A DNA stretch of 64,000 bases from Ga0077555 sp964500805 (GTDB lineage: Bacteria; Pseudomonadota; Alphaproteobacteria; Rhizobiales; Hyphomicrobiaceae): NCBI GenBank assembly GCA_964500805.1, contig CAZCQH010000003.1:134118-198117 (forward strand), in the 5' to 3' direction. Position 1 is the first letter of the stretch, and each line of letters starts with the position of its first letter. The notes under the pieces were generated by a model. That model saw nothing but the letters and a program-made list of their open reading frames with translations. It was not told the DNA's origin and made no database searches. Positions 1 through 9,035 of the stretch are shown here, piece after piece. Made by a program: the position numbers and the translations under genes.

Positions 1-2
1 AC

Positions 3-593
3 AACTGCGACAAGCTTCTTGTTGCAGCCATCCTCGGGATGGAAGCGTTGGGCATCTATTACTTCGCGTTCAGCGCTGGTTATGGTCTCACCATCGTGCT
101 CACCGGGGCGCTGGTCTCAGCGAGCTTTCCGCATCTGGCAGATCCGAACCTCACGCGCCAAGAGCTTGTTGCACGCTTCGACCATGCAATGTGGCGACTC
201 GTCGTGCCGATCTGCGCGCTCATTACAGTCCAGGCGATCGCGATCACTTTCTATGTCCCGATCCTGTTCGGCGAGAAGTGGGCGCCCTACGTGCCGATGG
301 TCGCCATCCTTTGCGTCTCCGCAGTTTCCAAGCCCTGCTTCGATCTTGCCTCGCAACTGCTGCGCGCCGTTGGCATGACCAAGCGCGAGCTCAAGGGGTC
401 ATTCTTCTTCACCTGTGCGCTGCTTGCGTCGTTCGCGTTCGCCTTGAAGTTCGGCGGGCTGATCCCCGGCATCGTCGCTCTCGCCTTCGTAACGATAACG
501 CTGCAGCTGGCGTTCGCCTGCTGGACGCGCCACCGCGTCGCGAACAATCGCCCCGACTCCAAGCTCAACTTTCTGCGGAGGTTCTATAGCTGA
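3..593 (+). CDS. Polysaccharide flippase (Wzx/MOP superfamily), C-terminal part
   Basis: The gene runs in from the left edge, so its start is missing; the reading frame is set by base 3. About 197 codons remain. The visible part has at least four hydrophobic segments separated by short basic loops and ends with a cytoplasmic basic tail, as in the C-terminal half of lipid-linked oligosaccharide flippases. These proteins move undecaprenyl-linked repeat units across the inner membrane. The two genes that follow on the same strand look like Wzz (chain length) and Wzy (polymerase), which supports a Wzx role. The family call rests on topology and context, because the more conserved N-terminal half is outside the window. 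Confidence 0.72.
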   Translation, partial: NCDKLLVAAILGMEALGIYYFAFSAGYGLTIVLTGALVSASFPHLADPNLTRQELVARFDHAMWRLVVPICALITVQAIAITFYVPILFGEKWAPYVPMVAILCVSAVSKPCFDLASQLLRAVGMTKRELKGSFFFTCALLASFAFALKFGGLIPGIVALAFVTITLQLAFACWTRHRVANNRPDSKLNFLRRFYS

Positions 594-637
594 CCTGATC
601 ATCAACGCTTGACTTGGAACACCGACGCACAGCTCCC

Positions 638-2074
638 ATGAACTATCGCCCGATCCACCTTGAAGCGCCGCACACGCGCTCATACCCCGCGCGGGGTATG
701 GCGCCTGTTGACGCGCGCGGTGTGATCGAGAGGGCCTTCCGCAAGCGGCGGTGGCACAAGAGCTGGGTTGTGTGGTCGTTGGCAGCCGTCTGGGGATTGG
801 CCGCCTCTTACTACCTGTTCATGCCGCCGACCTACATCAGCAAGTGGACTCTGATCGTGCCGGTGTCGAACAATGCGTCGACAGTTGCGCTCGACTCGAT
901 CGGTCAATCGTCGATGCAACCCGCGCAGAACTTCGGCAGCATCACCCTGAGCCCGAAGGTCATCTACAAGGAGATCGCGGACAGCGACCAGGTCCGCCAG
1001 GAGGCCGCACGCCTGCTGGGCGTCGCCGATAAGGCGTTTGGCCGCCCGCGCGTAAAGCTCATTGACGAGACGTCACTGATGATGTTCCAGATCGGCGCCC
1101 GCACCCCCGAGGAAGCCAAGAAGAAAGGTGATGCGCTCGTCATTGCGTTCAACACTCAGCTCGACAACTTGCGCCGCGATGAAGCCGAGAAGCGCGCCAA
1201 CAGCATCAAGGAAAATCTGAAGTCCTATCAGGCGAGCCTCGATGCAGCGCGTGAGCGCGTCGTCGAGTTCCAGAGGAAGAGCGGCCTGCGCACTGCCAAC
1301 CAGTTCAATGAGACCGTTTCGAGCAGCGAGCTGCTCCGCCGGAAAATCACCGACAACCGTGCCGAGATCGAGAAGCTCGCCAGCAACCAGTCCGCGCTGG
1401 TCGGACGTCTCGGCCTCGATCCAGTAGCTGCCGCGGCTGGCTTGAAGCTCTCGGCCAACCCGTCTTTCCACCGCCTGGCAACGACGTTCGCCGAGGCCAA
1501 TTCGGTCATGCACGAGAACCGCATGATCTACGGCCCAAATCATCCCGCGATGGCAACGGCTCGATTCAAGAGCGCCGGCGCCTTGCGCGAAATCCGCGAG
1601 CTTGCCCGTGCCTCGGGCGTGCACCCGAGCGTTGACCTGCAAGGCCTGGTCACCACCATCAACGCAACGCCGCAAGGCGAGCTGCTGCGCACCATCGTCT
1701 CCAATGAATCGCAGCTCGAAGGCCGCCGCCACGAGGTCGTTGCCATGGAAGTCGAGCTGACCGGGCTCGAGGAGGACATCGCGAAACTGAGCGGCGATGC
1801 CGCCCAACTCGAGAAGCTGAGAAAGGACGTCCTCGTCGCCGAGGCCGTGCTCACCTCTGCATCGGCGCGGCTCGACACCAGCAAAACCGATGTCTTCTCA
1901 TCATATCCGATCGTTCAAACTCTCGCCGCACCGAGTCTGCCTTCCGAGCGAACCCAGCCGCAGCTGCTGATCGCTCTCGCAGCGGGCGCGTTCGGCTCCC
2001 TGTTCATCCTGTTCGCTTGGGGCGCACTATGGGCTCGCAAGTTCTTCGACCTGAAACGCTGGAAGAGCGCATAA
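638..2074 (+). CDS. Exopolysaccharide chain-length determinant (Wzz/GumC-like)
   Basis: About 478 residues. The topology is that of a polysaccharide co-polymerase: a basic N-terminus, a transmembrane segment near residues 45-65, a long periplasmic region rich in Glu, Lys and Ala that predicts coiled coil (roughly 170-400), and a second transmembrane segment about 25 residues before the basic C-terminus. There is no Walker A motif and no Tyr-rich tail, so no BY-kinase domain is fused. It would set polymer length together with the downstream polymerase, whose start lies inside the end of this gene. I chose the ATG at 638; a TTG at 614 would add eight residues. Neither start has a clear Shine-Dalgarno sequence. 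Confidence 0.8.
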   Translation: MNYRPIHLEAPHTRSYPARGMAPVDARGVIERAFRKRRWHKSWVVWSLAAVWGLAASYYLFMPPTYISKWTLIVPVSNNASTVALDSIGQSSMQPAQNFGSITLSPKVIYKEIADSDQVRQEAARLLGVADKAFGRPRVKLIDETSLMMFQIGARTPEEAKKKGDALVIAFNTQLDNLRRDEAEKRANSIKENLKSYQASLDAARERVVEFQRKSGLRTANQFNETVSSSELLRRKITDNRAEIEKLASNQSALVGRLGLDPVAAAAGLKLSANPSFHRLATTFAEANSVMHENRMIYGPNHPAMATARFKSAGALREIRELARASGVHPSVDLQGLVTTINATPQGELLRTIVSNESQLEGRRHEVVAMEVELTGLEEDIAKLSGDAAQLEKLRKDVLVAEAVLTSASARLDTSKTDVFSSYPIVQTLAAPSLPSERTQPQLLIALAAGAFGSLFILFAWGALWARKFFDLKRWKSA

Positions 2075-3366
2075 TCTATTGGACGATCGTGAGCACCTGG
2101 GGGATCTGGGTGCTTGGCGGCCTCTATCTGGTCGGATCGGTCCTGGGATACGTGCTGCTTGCCATTTTGATAGCGCGCGTCGCTGGCATCATAGAGACGC
2201 GGCCCGGCAGCCTGCATCCCGTTCCATTCACGGTGAGCCTCTGGATCGCCGGCATGCTGACCATGGCGGTTGCGCTGGTCTTCGCGCACATCAATTTCGA
2301 GCTCGGCACCGGCCAGATGGTGAAGTCGCTGTTCGGCTGGATGAAGGGCTGGGCGCTGATGGGAATCTTTCCGCTCATCGGCGCCATGGTCTCGATCCGC
2401 CCGCGCATCATCTATCGCGCGACCAGCATCCTTGCCTTGCAAACACTGATTTTGGCGCCCTTCTTCTACATCGCGCAGAAGATGAACTTGCCGGCGGTGC
2501 TCTACGTCTCGCCGCTTCAGAAGGTGCTCGGCGCCAGCGCCATGTTCTTTGACGTCGCAATCTATGCCATCGACGAGGTGACCGGCAACATCCGCTGGAA
2601 ATTCTACGCGCCCTGGTCGACGGCCGCGGCATTCCTTGCCGGTCTCAGCCTGATGTTCATTCTGCAAGAGCGCGCTTTCCGCTGGCATGTGCTGGCAGCG
2701 GTCTCGACGGTCGTCGTTTGCTATATGGCTGGCTCACGATTGTCGATCGTCGCACTGCCAGCGGTGCTGATGTCGATTCTCATTCTCTCGAATCTAACCC
2801 GGCCGATCATCTGGGGTGTCCTCGCCATCGCGGGGACGATTGCAATCCTCATGTACTACGACATGGCGCTGCTCTACGACGAGGCCGTCGACCGCTTCAA
2901 TGCGGCCCGCGCCGCCTCGAGCCGTGTCCGTGCTGCGCTCGGTAACATTGCAGTACATCGCTGGGCGAGCGATGCTCCGATCTTCGGCCATGGCATTCTC
3001 GAGCGTGGCGGCCACGTCGTCGAGCAGATGCCAATCGGCTCGCACCACACATGGTGGGGACTGCTCTTCGTGAAGGGCGCCGTCGGGTTCGCCGCTTTGG
3101 CCATACCGATGGCGGTCAGTACGGTCGTGCTGATCGCGCGCGCTCAAATGGACCGTGTTGCGCGCGCCGCGCTGGGAGTGATCTTCTCGATGCTGCTCTT
3201 CTCGTTAGGCGACAATCTCGAGATCATCGCATACATGTTCTGGCCGTCGCTGATCGTCCTCGGCACCGCCCTGCGCAGGCCATTCCGCAATCCGTTGGCT
3301 TATGGCCGGCGCCGCGAGGTGCCAATCGAGGAGCAATACGAGCGGTGGGCCGCGGCGCGTTCTTGA
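2029..3366 (+). CDS. O-antigen ligase/polymerase-like membrane protein (Wzy family)
   Basis: About 445 residues with ten or more hydrophobic segments and one longer extracytoplasmic loop near residues 290-350, the layout of WaaL/Wzy proteins that polymerise or ligate polysaccharide in the periplasm. The loop holds the G-H-G and H-H-T-W motifs typical of this superfamily. The start is ATG 2029, overlapping the wzz-like gene by 46 bases in another frame, which suggests translational coupling. Flippase, Wzz and Wzy side by side point to a Wzx/Wzy-dependent exopolysaccharide pathway; the glycosyltransferases must lie further left. Ligase versus polymerase cannot be decided from sequence alone. 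Confidence 0.75.
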   Translation: MGSQVLRPETLEERIIYWTIVSTWGIWVLGGLYLVGSVLGYVLLAILIARVAGIIETRPGSLHPVPFTVSLWIAGMLTMAVALVFAHINFELGTGQMVKSLFGWMKGWALMGIFPLIGAMVSIRPRIIYRATSILALQTLILAPFFYIAQKMNLPAVLYVSPLQKVLGASAMFFDVAIYAIDEVTGNIRWKFYAPWSTAAAFLAGLSLMFILQERAFRWHVLAAVSTVVVCYMAGSRLSIVALPAVLMSILILSNLTRPIIWGVLAIAGTIAILMYYDMALLYDEAVDRFNAARAASSRVRAALGNIAVHRWASDAPIFGHGILERGGHVVEQMPIGSHHTWWGLLFVKGAVGFAALAIPMAVSTVVLIARAQMDRVARAALGVIFSMLLFSLGDNLEIIAYMFWPSLIVLGTALRRPFRNPLAYGRRREVPIEEQYERWAAARS

Positions 3367-3497
3367 CTGCGGCCGATCTCAAGTACGGGGCAGTTGAGCA
3401 AGGAGTTCCAAACGACGGCATCACGCGCGCAGGAGCTTGGCAGGGCCTCAGAACCCATCGCCACATTTCGTGCGAGGGCGCGCGTCCTGCCGATAGA

Positions 3498-3905
3498 TCA
3501 ATGATGAATGGTGACCGAAATTTTTCCGTCGCTGCTGCGGGAGGTAACGCGTTCGAGCTTGCCTTCCGCGTTGTAGCTGAACTCCCGCCTCTCCGTCACA
3601 TTGTTCGAATAGTAGACGACCTCGGTATCGATGCGGCCGTTTTCGTCATGTGTCACGATTTTGTCGACGACCTTGGCCGGAGCGGCTTTGCTTGCACGGC
3701 CGGGAGCGGGCTTTGAGGCGAGCACGGAGCTGTTCGCATTAGCCGGTTCCTTGCTGACCGCGATGTAGGTGATGGCGCCGACGACAGCCACGGCAGCGCA
3801 GATCAGCACAATGGTGCCGAGGCTGCTCTCTGGCCGAGGCATGAGGTCAACGGTTTCCGAAGGCTCGCGCGGCACTTGCTCGACCTGACGTTTGCCAAAG
3901 CTCAT
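3498..3905 (-). CDS. Hypothetical single-pass membrane protein
   Basis: 135 residues. A short cytoplasmic N-terminus of about 28 residues is followed by one strong transmembrane segment (about 30-50, rich in I, V and A), an Ala/Pro/Lys linker, and a C-terminal domain of about 60 residues with alternating charged and aromatic residues that suggest beta strands. A purine-rich GAGGAG lies just upstream of ATG 3905, a strong ribosome binding site, so it is probably expressed. It is convergent with the polysaccharide genes and divergent from the SDR gene. I do not recognise the family. The C-terminal domain would face the periplasm under the positive-inside rule. Confidence 0.7.
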   Translation of the reverse strand: MSFGKRQVEQVPREPSETVDLMPRPESSLGTIVLICAAVAVVGAITYIAVSKEPANANSSVLASKPAPGRASKAAPAKVVDKIVTHDENGRIDTEVVYYSNNVTERREFSYNAEGKLERVTSRSSDGKISVTIHH

Positions 3906-4105
3906 GGCTCTCCTCTCGCAGAAAATGATCGGACACTAGCGGGGTATGTTTTACAGATTGCTAATTCCACCGCTCGCGCGCTCTATGCGGGCGGCAAGCA
4001 ACGACCGGCTGCTGTCGAACGGCGGCGGTTGCATAATCGATTGATCTCCCGGGCGCCGCGCGAGAAGATTGCTGCAGTGAAGCAGGGACGCCTCAGGAGA
4101 TGGCC

Positions 4106-4870
4106 ATGGGTAGGCTCGACGGCAAGGTTGCGATCATCACGGGTGCGGCGCGTGGCATCGGGGCAGCAGCAGCCCGCATATTCGCCGCCGAAGGCGCCAA
4201 GCTGATGCTGGCCGATGTGCTGCGCCCGGAGCTCGAGGCTCTGGCTGGCGAGCTTGGAGCGAACGCGGCGGCCGCTGCCGTTGACGTCACGGACGAGGGC
4301 CAGGTCAAAAAGCTGGTAGACGACACCGTCGCCCGCTTCGGGCGCCTGGACATTGCGCTGCTCAACGCCGGCATCGAAGGCAAGGTGAACCCGATTGAGG
4401 AATACCCGGCGGAGATCTTCGACCGAGTGATGGCCGTGAATGTGCGCGGCGTCTGGCTCGGCCTCAAGTACGCCATGAAAGCCATGTCGGCGGCGGGCGG
4501 CTCGATCGTCATCACATCCTCGACGTCGGGCATTCGCGCGACGCCGCACATGTCGGCCTATACGGCATCCAAGCATGCGGTCATCGGCCTGATGCGCTCG
4601 GCGGCGATCGAGGGCGCGGAGCGGCGCATTCGCGTCAATACTGTGAACCCGTCGCCGATCGACACGCCCATGATCGCCTCGCTGGAGAAAATGCGCGGGC
4701 TCAGCGGGCGCAACGACCAGCCGATGGCAACGGGAACGCCGCTCGGCCGCTATGGCAAGCCCGAGGAGGTGGCGAAACTGATGCTGTTCCTCGCCAGCGA
4801 CGATTCGAGCTTTTGCACCGGCGGCGTCTACATGGTCGACGGGGGCGTGTCGGCAGGGCGGAGGGCGTGA
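4106..4870 (+). CDS. SDR family NAD(P)-dependent oxidoreductase
   Basis: 254 residues, the normal length of a classical short-chain dehydrogenase. The Rossmann glycine motif TGAARGIG is at residues 12-19, the NAG motif follows, and the catalytic Tyr and Lys lie in YTASK after a serine-rich strand. The C-terminal GGVYMVDGG is typical. Asp after the second strand suggests NAD(H) preference. The ATG at 4106 is chosen over that at 4100 because AGGAG (4095-4099) lies six bases upstream of the former and abuts the latter. It stands alone and substrate cannot be predicted; the closest-looking subfamily members act on hydroxy acids or sugars (inference). Confidence 0.9.
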   Translation: MGRLDGKVAIITGAARGIGAAAARIFAAEGAKLMLADVLRPELEALAGELGANAAAAAVDVTDEGQVKKLVDDTVARFGRLDIALLNAGIEGKVNPIEEYPAEIFDRVMAVNVRGVWLGLKYAMKAMSAAGGSIVITSSTSGIRATPHMSAYTASKHAVIGLMRSAAIEGAERRIRVNTVNPSPIDTPMIASLEKMRGLSGRNDQPMATGTPLGRYGKPEEVAKLMLFLASDDSSFCTGGVYMVDGGVSAGRRA

Positions 4871-5289
4871 GTGCTTACGGGCGAATGGTTAATCGCGGCG
4901 CATGATTAACGGAACGGTGGGTCTCGATTCGGCAGTTTTCAGCCGCCAAACACCGCTTCTTGTGGTTCCCCGGCCGTCCCCCAGCCAGCGATATCGATTC
5001 GTCATGGGCGAGAATGCGCGCTGGCGCGTTTTCCGAGCGAGCGGCTAGGGAGGTAGCCACCAAAAAACACCCCTCTCCAGCCTCACGTACGTGCAGCGTA
5101 GACCCCAAATTCGGGCGTTTTTTCTCTAGGTCGACTTTCCCAGATTTCACGGTCATTCGATGCAGTTGCAACAGCTGGGATCGAGGGGGTCAACAGTGGC
5201 CGCCTGAGGCTGGCAGGGTGCCTATGCACCCTGCCAGAAATCGGAGCCGAACTTGGGGCTCTGGCCAGCTCAGCGCGGGGAACGACGGC
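4871..5289. other. Gene-free interval between convergent genes
   Basis: About 420 bases between the ends of the SDR gene and htpG. No open frame with protein-like composition was found. It holds a 7-base inverted repeat (4888-4894 with 4904-4910) and the strong hairpin listed separately near 5211-5236. Confidence 0.6.
5211..5236. terminator. Hairpin between convergent genes, probable bidirectional terminator
   Basis: A perfect 10-base stem (TGGCAGGGTG with CACCCTGCCA) with a 6-base loop lies 54 bases past the htpG stop codon. It has no long T-run on either side, so it would be a weak or Rho-assisted terminator, or a 3' stabilising element. Confidence 0.5.
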
Positions 5290-7173
5290 TTAGCCGAGGC
5301 CGCGCACCACAAGCCGGTTCAGGCGCTCGGTAAATTTGGCCGGGTCGGCTGGGAGCTCGCCGTCGAGGACGCGGGCCTGATCGAGCAGCAAGTGGCCAAG
5401 GTCGTTGACGTCATCTGGCCGGCCGCTCGACGCGGCGTCGGCGGCGGCCTTGACCAGCGCGTGGCTCCCGTTGATCTCCAGTACCGGCTTCGCACCGGCG
5501 CCTCGGGCATCGGGACGCTGCTTCAGGAGACGATCGAGTGCCAGGTCGGGGCCGGAGCCTTGCGCCACGAGGCAGGCCGCGGATGAGACCAGCCGTTTGG
5601 ACACGCGAACGTCGCTGATCTCGGAGCCGAGCAGTGCCTTCAGCGACGTCACCAGCGCGCCGATATCTGCCTCGTTGGTCTCGGGAGGCGGCTCGTTGAC
5701 GAGCGGCACCGCCGACAGGTCCACCTCGCCCTGCGACAGCGAGCGCAGCGCCTTGTCGTCGAACTTCATGTGTGTCGAGGTCCAGAAGCTGTCGACCGGA
5801 TCGGCCAGCAGCAACACCTCGATTCCGCGCGCGGCAGCCGCCTCGAGCTGCGGGCTCGCCTTCAGGCGATCGAGGCTCTCTCCCGCAAGGTAGAAGATTT
5901 CTGTCTGGCCTGGCCGCATGTCGGCGACGTAGTCCTTGAGCGAGCGCCAGCCGCTCCCCTTGGTCGACCTGAAACGGGAGAGCTTCAACAGCTGATCACG
6001 CCGTTCGAAGTCCTCGTAGAGGCCTTCCTTGATCACCGTGCCGAAAGTGTCCCAGATCTTCTCGAAGCGCTCGGCTTCCTTCTCAGCGATGCCTTCGATC
6101 TCGGTAAGCACGCGGCCCGTCACCGCGCGCTTGATCTGAGTCAGCAGCGGATTGTTCTGCAGCATCTCGCGCGAGATGTTGAGCGGGATGTCCTCGCTGT
6201 CGATCACGCCTCGAACGAAGCGCAGATAGCTCGGCAGCAGTTCCGCATCGTCAGTGATGAAAACGCGGCGCACGTAGAGCTTTACACGGCCCTTGCGCGA
6301 GATGTCGAAGAGGTCGAAAGGACGGCCGGTCGGCACGAACAGCAGCACGGCATAAGCCTGGCGTCCCTCGGCGCGATAATGAATGGTCAGTGCCGGCTCG
6401 TCGAACTGATGCGAAACGGTGTTGTAGACCTCCTTGTATTCCTCCGGCTTCACCTCGGACTTGGGGCGCTGCCAGAGCGCGCTTGCGGAGTTGATCTGCC
6501 GCGCCTTTCCCTCTGCCTCGACCAGTTCGACGGGGAAGAGGATGTGATCCGAGTATGTCTTGACGATGCGTTCGATCTCGAAAGGCTCGAGGAAGCCTTC
6601 CGCATCGGACTTGAGGTGCAGCGTGACGCATGTCCCGCGCGAGACTTCCGAGGCGCGATCAGCAGGTGCGGGAGCGATGTTGAACCCACTGGCGCCGTCG
6701 GAGGTCCACAGGTGCGCCTCGCTTGCACCGGCACGCCGGCTCACCACCTCGATGCGATCGGCCACCATGAAAGCCGAATAGAAGCCGACGCCGAACTGGC
6801 CGATGAGCGAGGTTGAAGCTTCGGTGCCTGCCGAAAGCTTGTCGAGGAACGCCTTGGTGCCCGAGCGCGCGATGGTGCCGAGATTGTCGACCAGCTCCTG
6901 CTCGTTCATGCCGATGCCGTTGTCGGCGATCGTCAGCGTTTTACCTGTCTTGTCGGCGGTAATGCGGATCGAAAGCCTGGTGTCTTCGCCAAGCAGCTCC
7001 GGTGCGGCGATCGCCTCGTAGCGGAGCTTGTCGCACGCGTCGGAGGCATTCGAGATCAACTCGCGAAGGAAGATCTCCTTGTCGGTGTAGACCGAGTGCA
7101 CCATCAGGTGCAGCAGGCGCGAAACCTCGGTTTGAAACGGGTGCGTTGCGGCAGGTTTGCTGTCTGCGGACAT
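5290..7173 (-). CDS. htpG: Molecular chaperone HtpG (Hsp90)
   Basis: 627 residues, the usual bacterial Hsp90 length. The N-terminal GHKL ATPase domain shows the catalytic Glu38, Asn42, DNGIGM (residues 84-89) and the lid-proximal GQFGVGF (about 125-131). The middle domain carries the conserved SREMLQ segment with its catalytic-loop arginine. It is a cytosolic ATP-dependent chaperone that cooperates with DnaK in refolding. The gene is monocistronic here; no CIRCE element or heat-shock sigma promoter was evident upstream. Family assignment is secure. Confidence 0.97.
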   Translation of the reverse strand: MSADSKPAATHPFQTEVSRLLHLMVHSVYTDKEIFLRELISNASDACDKLRYEAIAAPELLGEDTRLSIRITADKTGKTLTIADNGIGMNEQELVDNLGTIARSGTKAFLDKLSAGTEASTSLIGQFGVGFYSAFMVADRIEVVSRRAGASEAHLWTSDGASGFNIAPAPADRASEVSRGTCVTLHLKSDAEGFLEPFEIERIVKTYSDHILFPVELVEAEGKARQINSASALWQRPKSEVKPEEYKEVYNTVSHQFDEPALTIHYRAEGRQAYAVLLFVPTGRPFDLFDISRKGRVKLYVRRVFITDDAELLPSYLRFVRGVIDSEDIPLNISREMLQNNPLLTQIKRAVTGRVLTEIEGIAEKEAERFEKIWDTFGTVIKEGLYEDFERRDQLLKLSRFRSTKGSGWRSLKDYVADMRPGQTEIFYLAGESLDRLKASPQLEAAAARGIEVLLLADPVDSFWTSTHMKFDDKALRSLSQGEVDLSAVPLVNEPPPETNEADIGALVTSLKALLGSEISDVRVSKRLVSSAACLVAQGSGPDLALDRLLKQRPDARGAGAKPVLEINGSHALVKAAADAASSGRPDDVNDLGHLLLDQARVLDGELPADPAKFTERLNRLVVRGLG

Positions 7174-7269
7174 CGGGCTTCCCGGCGTTTGTGGAGTTCG
7201 GCCGGGACTTAAGTCGGCAGGCGCTCTGAATCAAGCCCCTGATGCCGGCTGCTGGGCAGCCAGACGATT

Positions 7270-7887
7270 TCAGACCAGACCGAGTGCCAGCTGCACGGGC
7301 TTGAATGAGCGGCGGTGATGGTCAGTCACGCCATGACGGCGCAGTGCGTCCTGATGCTCGGGTGTACCGTAGCCCTTGTGCCGCTCGAAGCCGTAGGCTG
7401 GCATCTCGCGGCCAAGCTCCACCATCATGCGATCGCGCGTGACCTTGGCAACGATGGAAGCAGCGGCGATGGAGAGCGAAAGCGCATCGCCCTTGATCAG
7501 TGTCCGCGTTTCCACCTGCAGGCGAGGTGCTTTGTTTCCGTCGATGATCACCAGACGCGGCTTCATGGTAAGCTTGCGCACGGCCTCAGCCATGGCCCAA
7601 AGCGTGGCATTGAGTATGTTGTCGCGATCTATGCGGCGAACGTCCGCGATGCCCACCCCGACACGAGCGGTCGCGAGGATGCGGGCGCAAATCACATCGC
7701 GCTCCTCGGGCATCAGGACTTTCGAGTCGGCAATGCCAGCCGGAATGCGTTCGGGATCGAGAATGACGGCTGCGGCGACTACGGGTCCGGCCCATGGACC
7801 GCGGCCGGCTTCGTCGATGCCCGCCACGGGACCGTTCCCCAGCTGCAGCTCGTTCGCCTCGAGCTCGAATGTCGCCCTGATCGCCAT
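7270..7887 (-). CDS. rnhB: Ribonuclease HII
   Basis: 205 residues from the chosen start. The conserved DEAGRG motif (Asp25, Glu26) supplies two catalytic acidic residues, a third is in the IIDGNKAP segment, and the SIAAASIVAKVTRD stretch is diagnostic. It removes ribonucleotides misincorporated in DNA and RNA of RNA:DNA hybrids in the cytoplasm. The frame stays open far upstream, so the start is uncertain: ATGs at 7887, 7917 and 7971 are possible. I chose 7887 because a GGGGG stretch precedes it at about 12 bases and the leader is typical in length; the longer forms would add 10 or 28 residues. Confidence 0.93.
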   Translation of the reverse strand: MAIRATFELEANELQLGNGPVAGIDEAGRGPWAGPVVAAAVILDPERIPAGIADSKVLMPEERDVICARILATARVGVGIADVRRIDRDNILNATLWAMAEAVRKLTMKPRLVIIDGNKAPRLQVETRTLIKGDALSLSIAAASIVAKVTRDRMMVELGREMPAYGFERHKGYGTPEHQDALRRHGVTDHHRRSFKPVQLALGLV

Positions 7888-8049
7888 GATCGCGTCGCCC
7901 CCGGCAATGGCTTCCATGGATTCGGGGGTTGCTGTCAAAATGCGGGCGACTTGGGCGGATGCGCTGGCCATCAGATCACGCTTGCTGACTTCGGTTCGAC
8001 GCACCAAACTATCCACAGCCCTTTTCCACCGCCAGCTCGCGAGGATGCG

Positions 8050-8916
8050 ATGAAATTCGGACTGAGGTACTGCAACACCGGCCGCTACGTCGAAGCTGCG
8101 AAGGCCAAGGAGCTGGCCGAAGCCGCCGAGGACGCGGGCTTCGAATCGATGTGGACGGTCGAGCACACAGTGGTCCCCGGCGGATATGGCTCGCAATACC
8201 CTTATGACACCAGCGGGCGCATGGCCGGCGGCAACGACGCGATCCCGCTGCCCGACCCGTTGATCTGGATGGCCTATGTCGCGGCGGCGACCAAGCGCGT
8301 GAAGCTTGCCACCGGCATCATGATTTTGCCGCAGCACAATCCAGTGGTGGTGGCCAAGCAGGTGGCGACGCTCGACCACTTGTCGGGTGGGCGCATTCTG
8401 CTCGGCATCGGCGTCGGCTGGCTGAAGGAAGAGTTCGATGCATTGGGTGCGCCATTCGAGGAGCGCGGTCGGCGTACGGACGAGTATATCAAGGTCATGC
8501 GCGAGCTTTGGACCGCGGAAAAGCCGACCTTCAACGGCGCGTTCGTGAAGTTCAAGGATGCTTACTGCCGTCCGCAGCCCGCGCAAGGTTCTGTGCCGAT
8601 CATTGTCGGCGGCCATTCGGAGGCGGCCGCGAAGCGCGCGGGACGGATCGGCGATGGATTCTTCCCCGCACGAGGCGCGCCGCAGGACCTGTTCGCGATC
8701 GCCCGGAAAGCGGCAGCGGACGCCGGACGCGATCCAGCCAAGCTCGAGATGACGGTGAGCTTGCCGGCGTCGCTCGACGAGATACCGGCGCTCGCCAAGA
8801 TGGGCGTGTCTCGCGTTCTCGTGCCGACGGGCGGCATGCCGGGTCCCACCAGCGGTGTCGCGACGCCGGATGACGCCCGCAAGTGGCGCGACACCATCGA
8901 CAAGTACCGGGACTGA
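8050..8916 (+). CDS. LLM class F420/flavin-dependent oxidoreductase
   Basis: 288 residues with the luciferase-like monooxygenase TIM barrel. Family signatures include the N-terminal K-F-G-L-R strand, DHLSGGR (which contacts flavin phosphate), GIGVGW and the later PIIVGGHSEAAAKRAGR. It matches TIGR03619-like members, which oxidise or reduce small organic substrates with reduced flavin or F420. GAGG lies seven bases upstream of ATG 8050 and sets the start. It is divergent from rnhB. The cofactor cannot be settled from the sequence; no F420 biosynthesis gene is in the window. Confidence 0.88.
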   Translation: MKFGLRYCNTGRYVEAAKAKELAEAAEDAGFESMWTVEHTVVPGGYGSQYPYDTSGRMAGGNDAIPLPDPLIWMAYVAAATKRVKLATGIMILPQHNPVVVAKQVATLDHLSGGRILLGIGVGWLKEEFDALGAPFEERGRRTDEYIKVMRELWTAEKPTFNGAFVKFKDAYCRPQPAQGSVPIIVGGHSEAAAKRAGRIGDGFFPARGAPQDLFAIARKAAADAGRDPAKLEMTVSLPASLDEIPALAKMGVSRVLVPTGGMPGPTSGVATPDDARKWRDTIDKYRD

Positions 8917-9035
8917 GCCGTTGCGGGTCACAGCCAGCGTGATCTTACCGCAAACCTGCTCTTTGGAGGCCGCGATTGACTGCGGCTTCGACCGACTTAC
9001 GATGCAATTCACAACCTCTTCGAAGGAGCGCTCCC

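Noticed and set aside
4888..4910. GTTAATC/GATTAAC inverted repeat as a CtrA binding site
   Set aside because: The two TTAA elements are separated by 13 bases, not the 7 of the CtrA motif TTAA-N7-TTAA.
5770..6816. 348-codon frame antisense to htpG
   Set aside because: No recognisable protein features; htpG on the other strand is certain.
8009..8017. CTATCCACA as a DnaA box
   Set aside because: A single one-mismatch match with no others clustered nearby and no AT-rich unwinding region; expected by chance.
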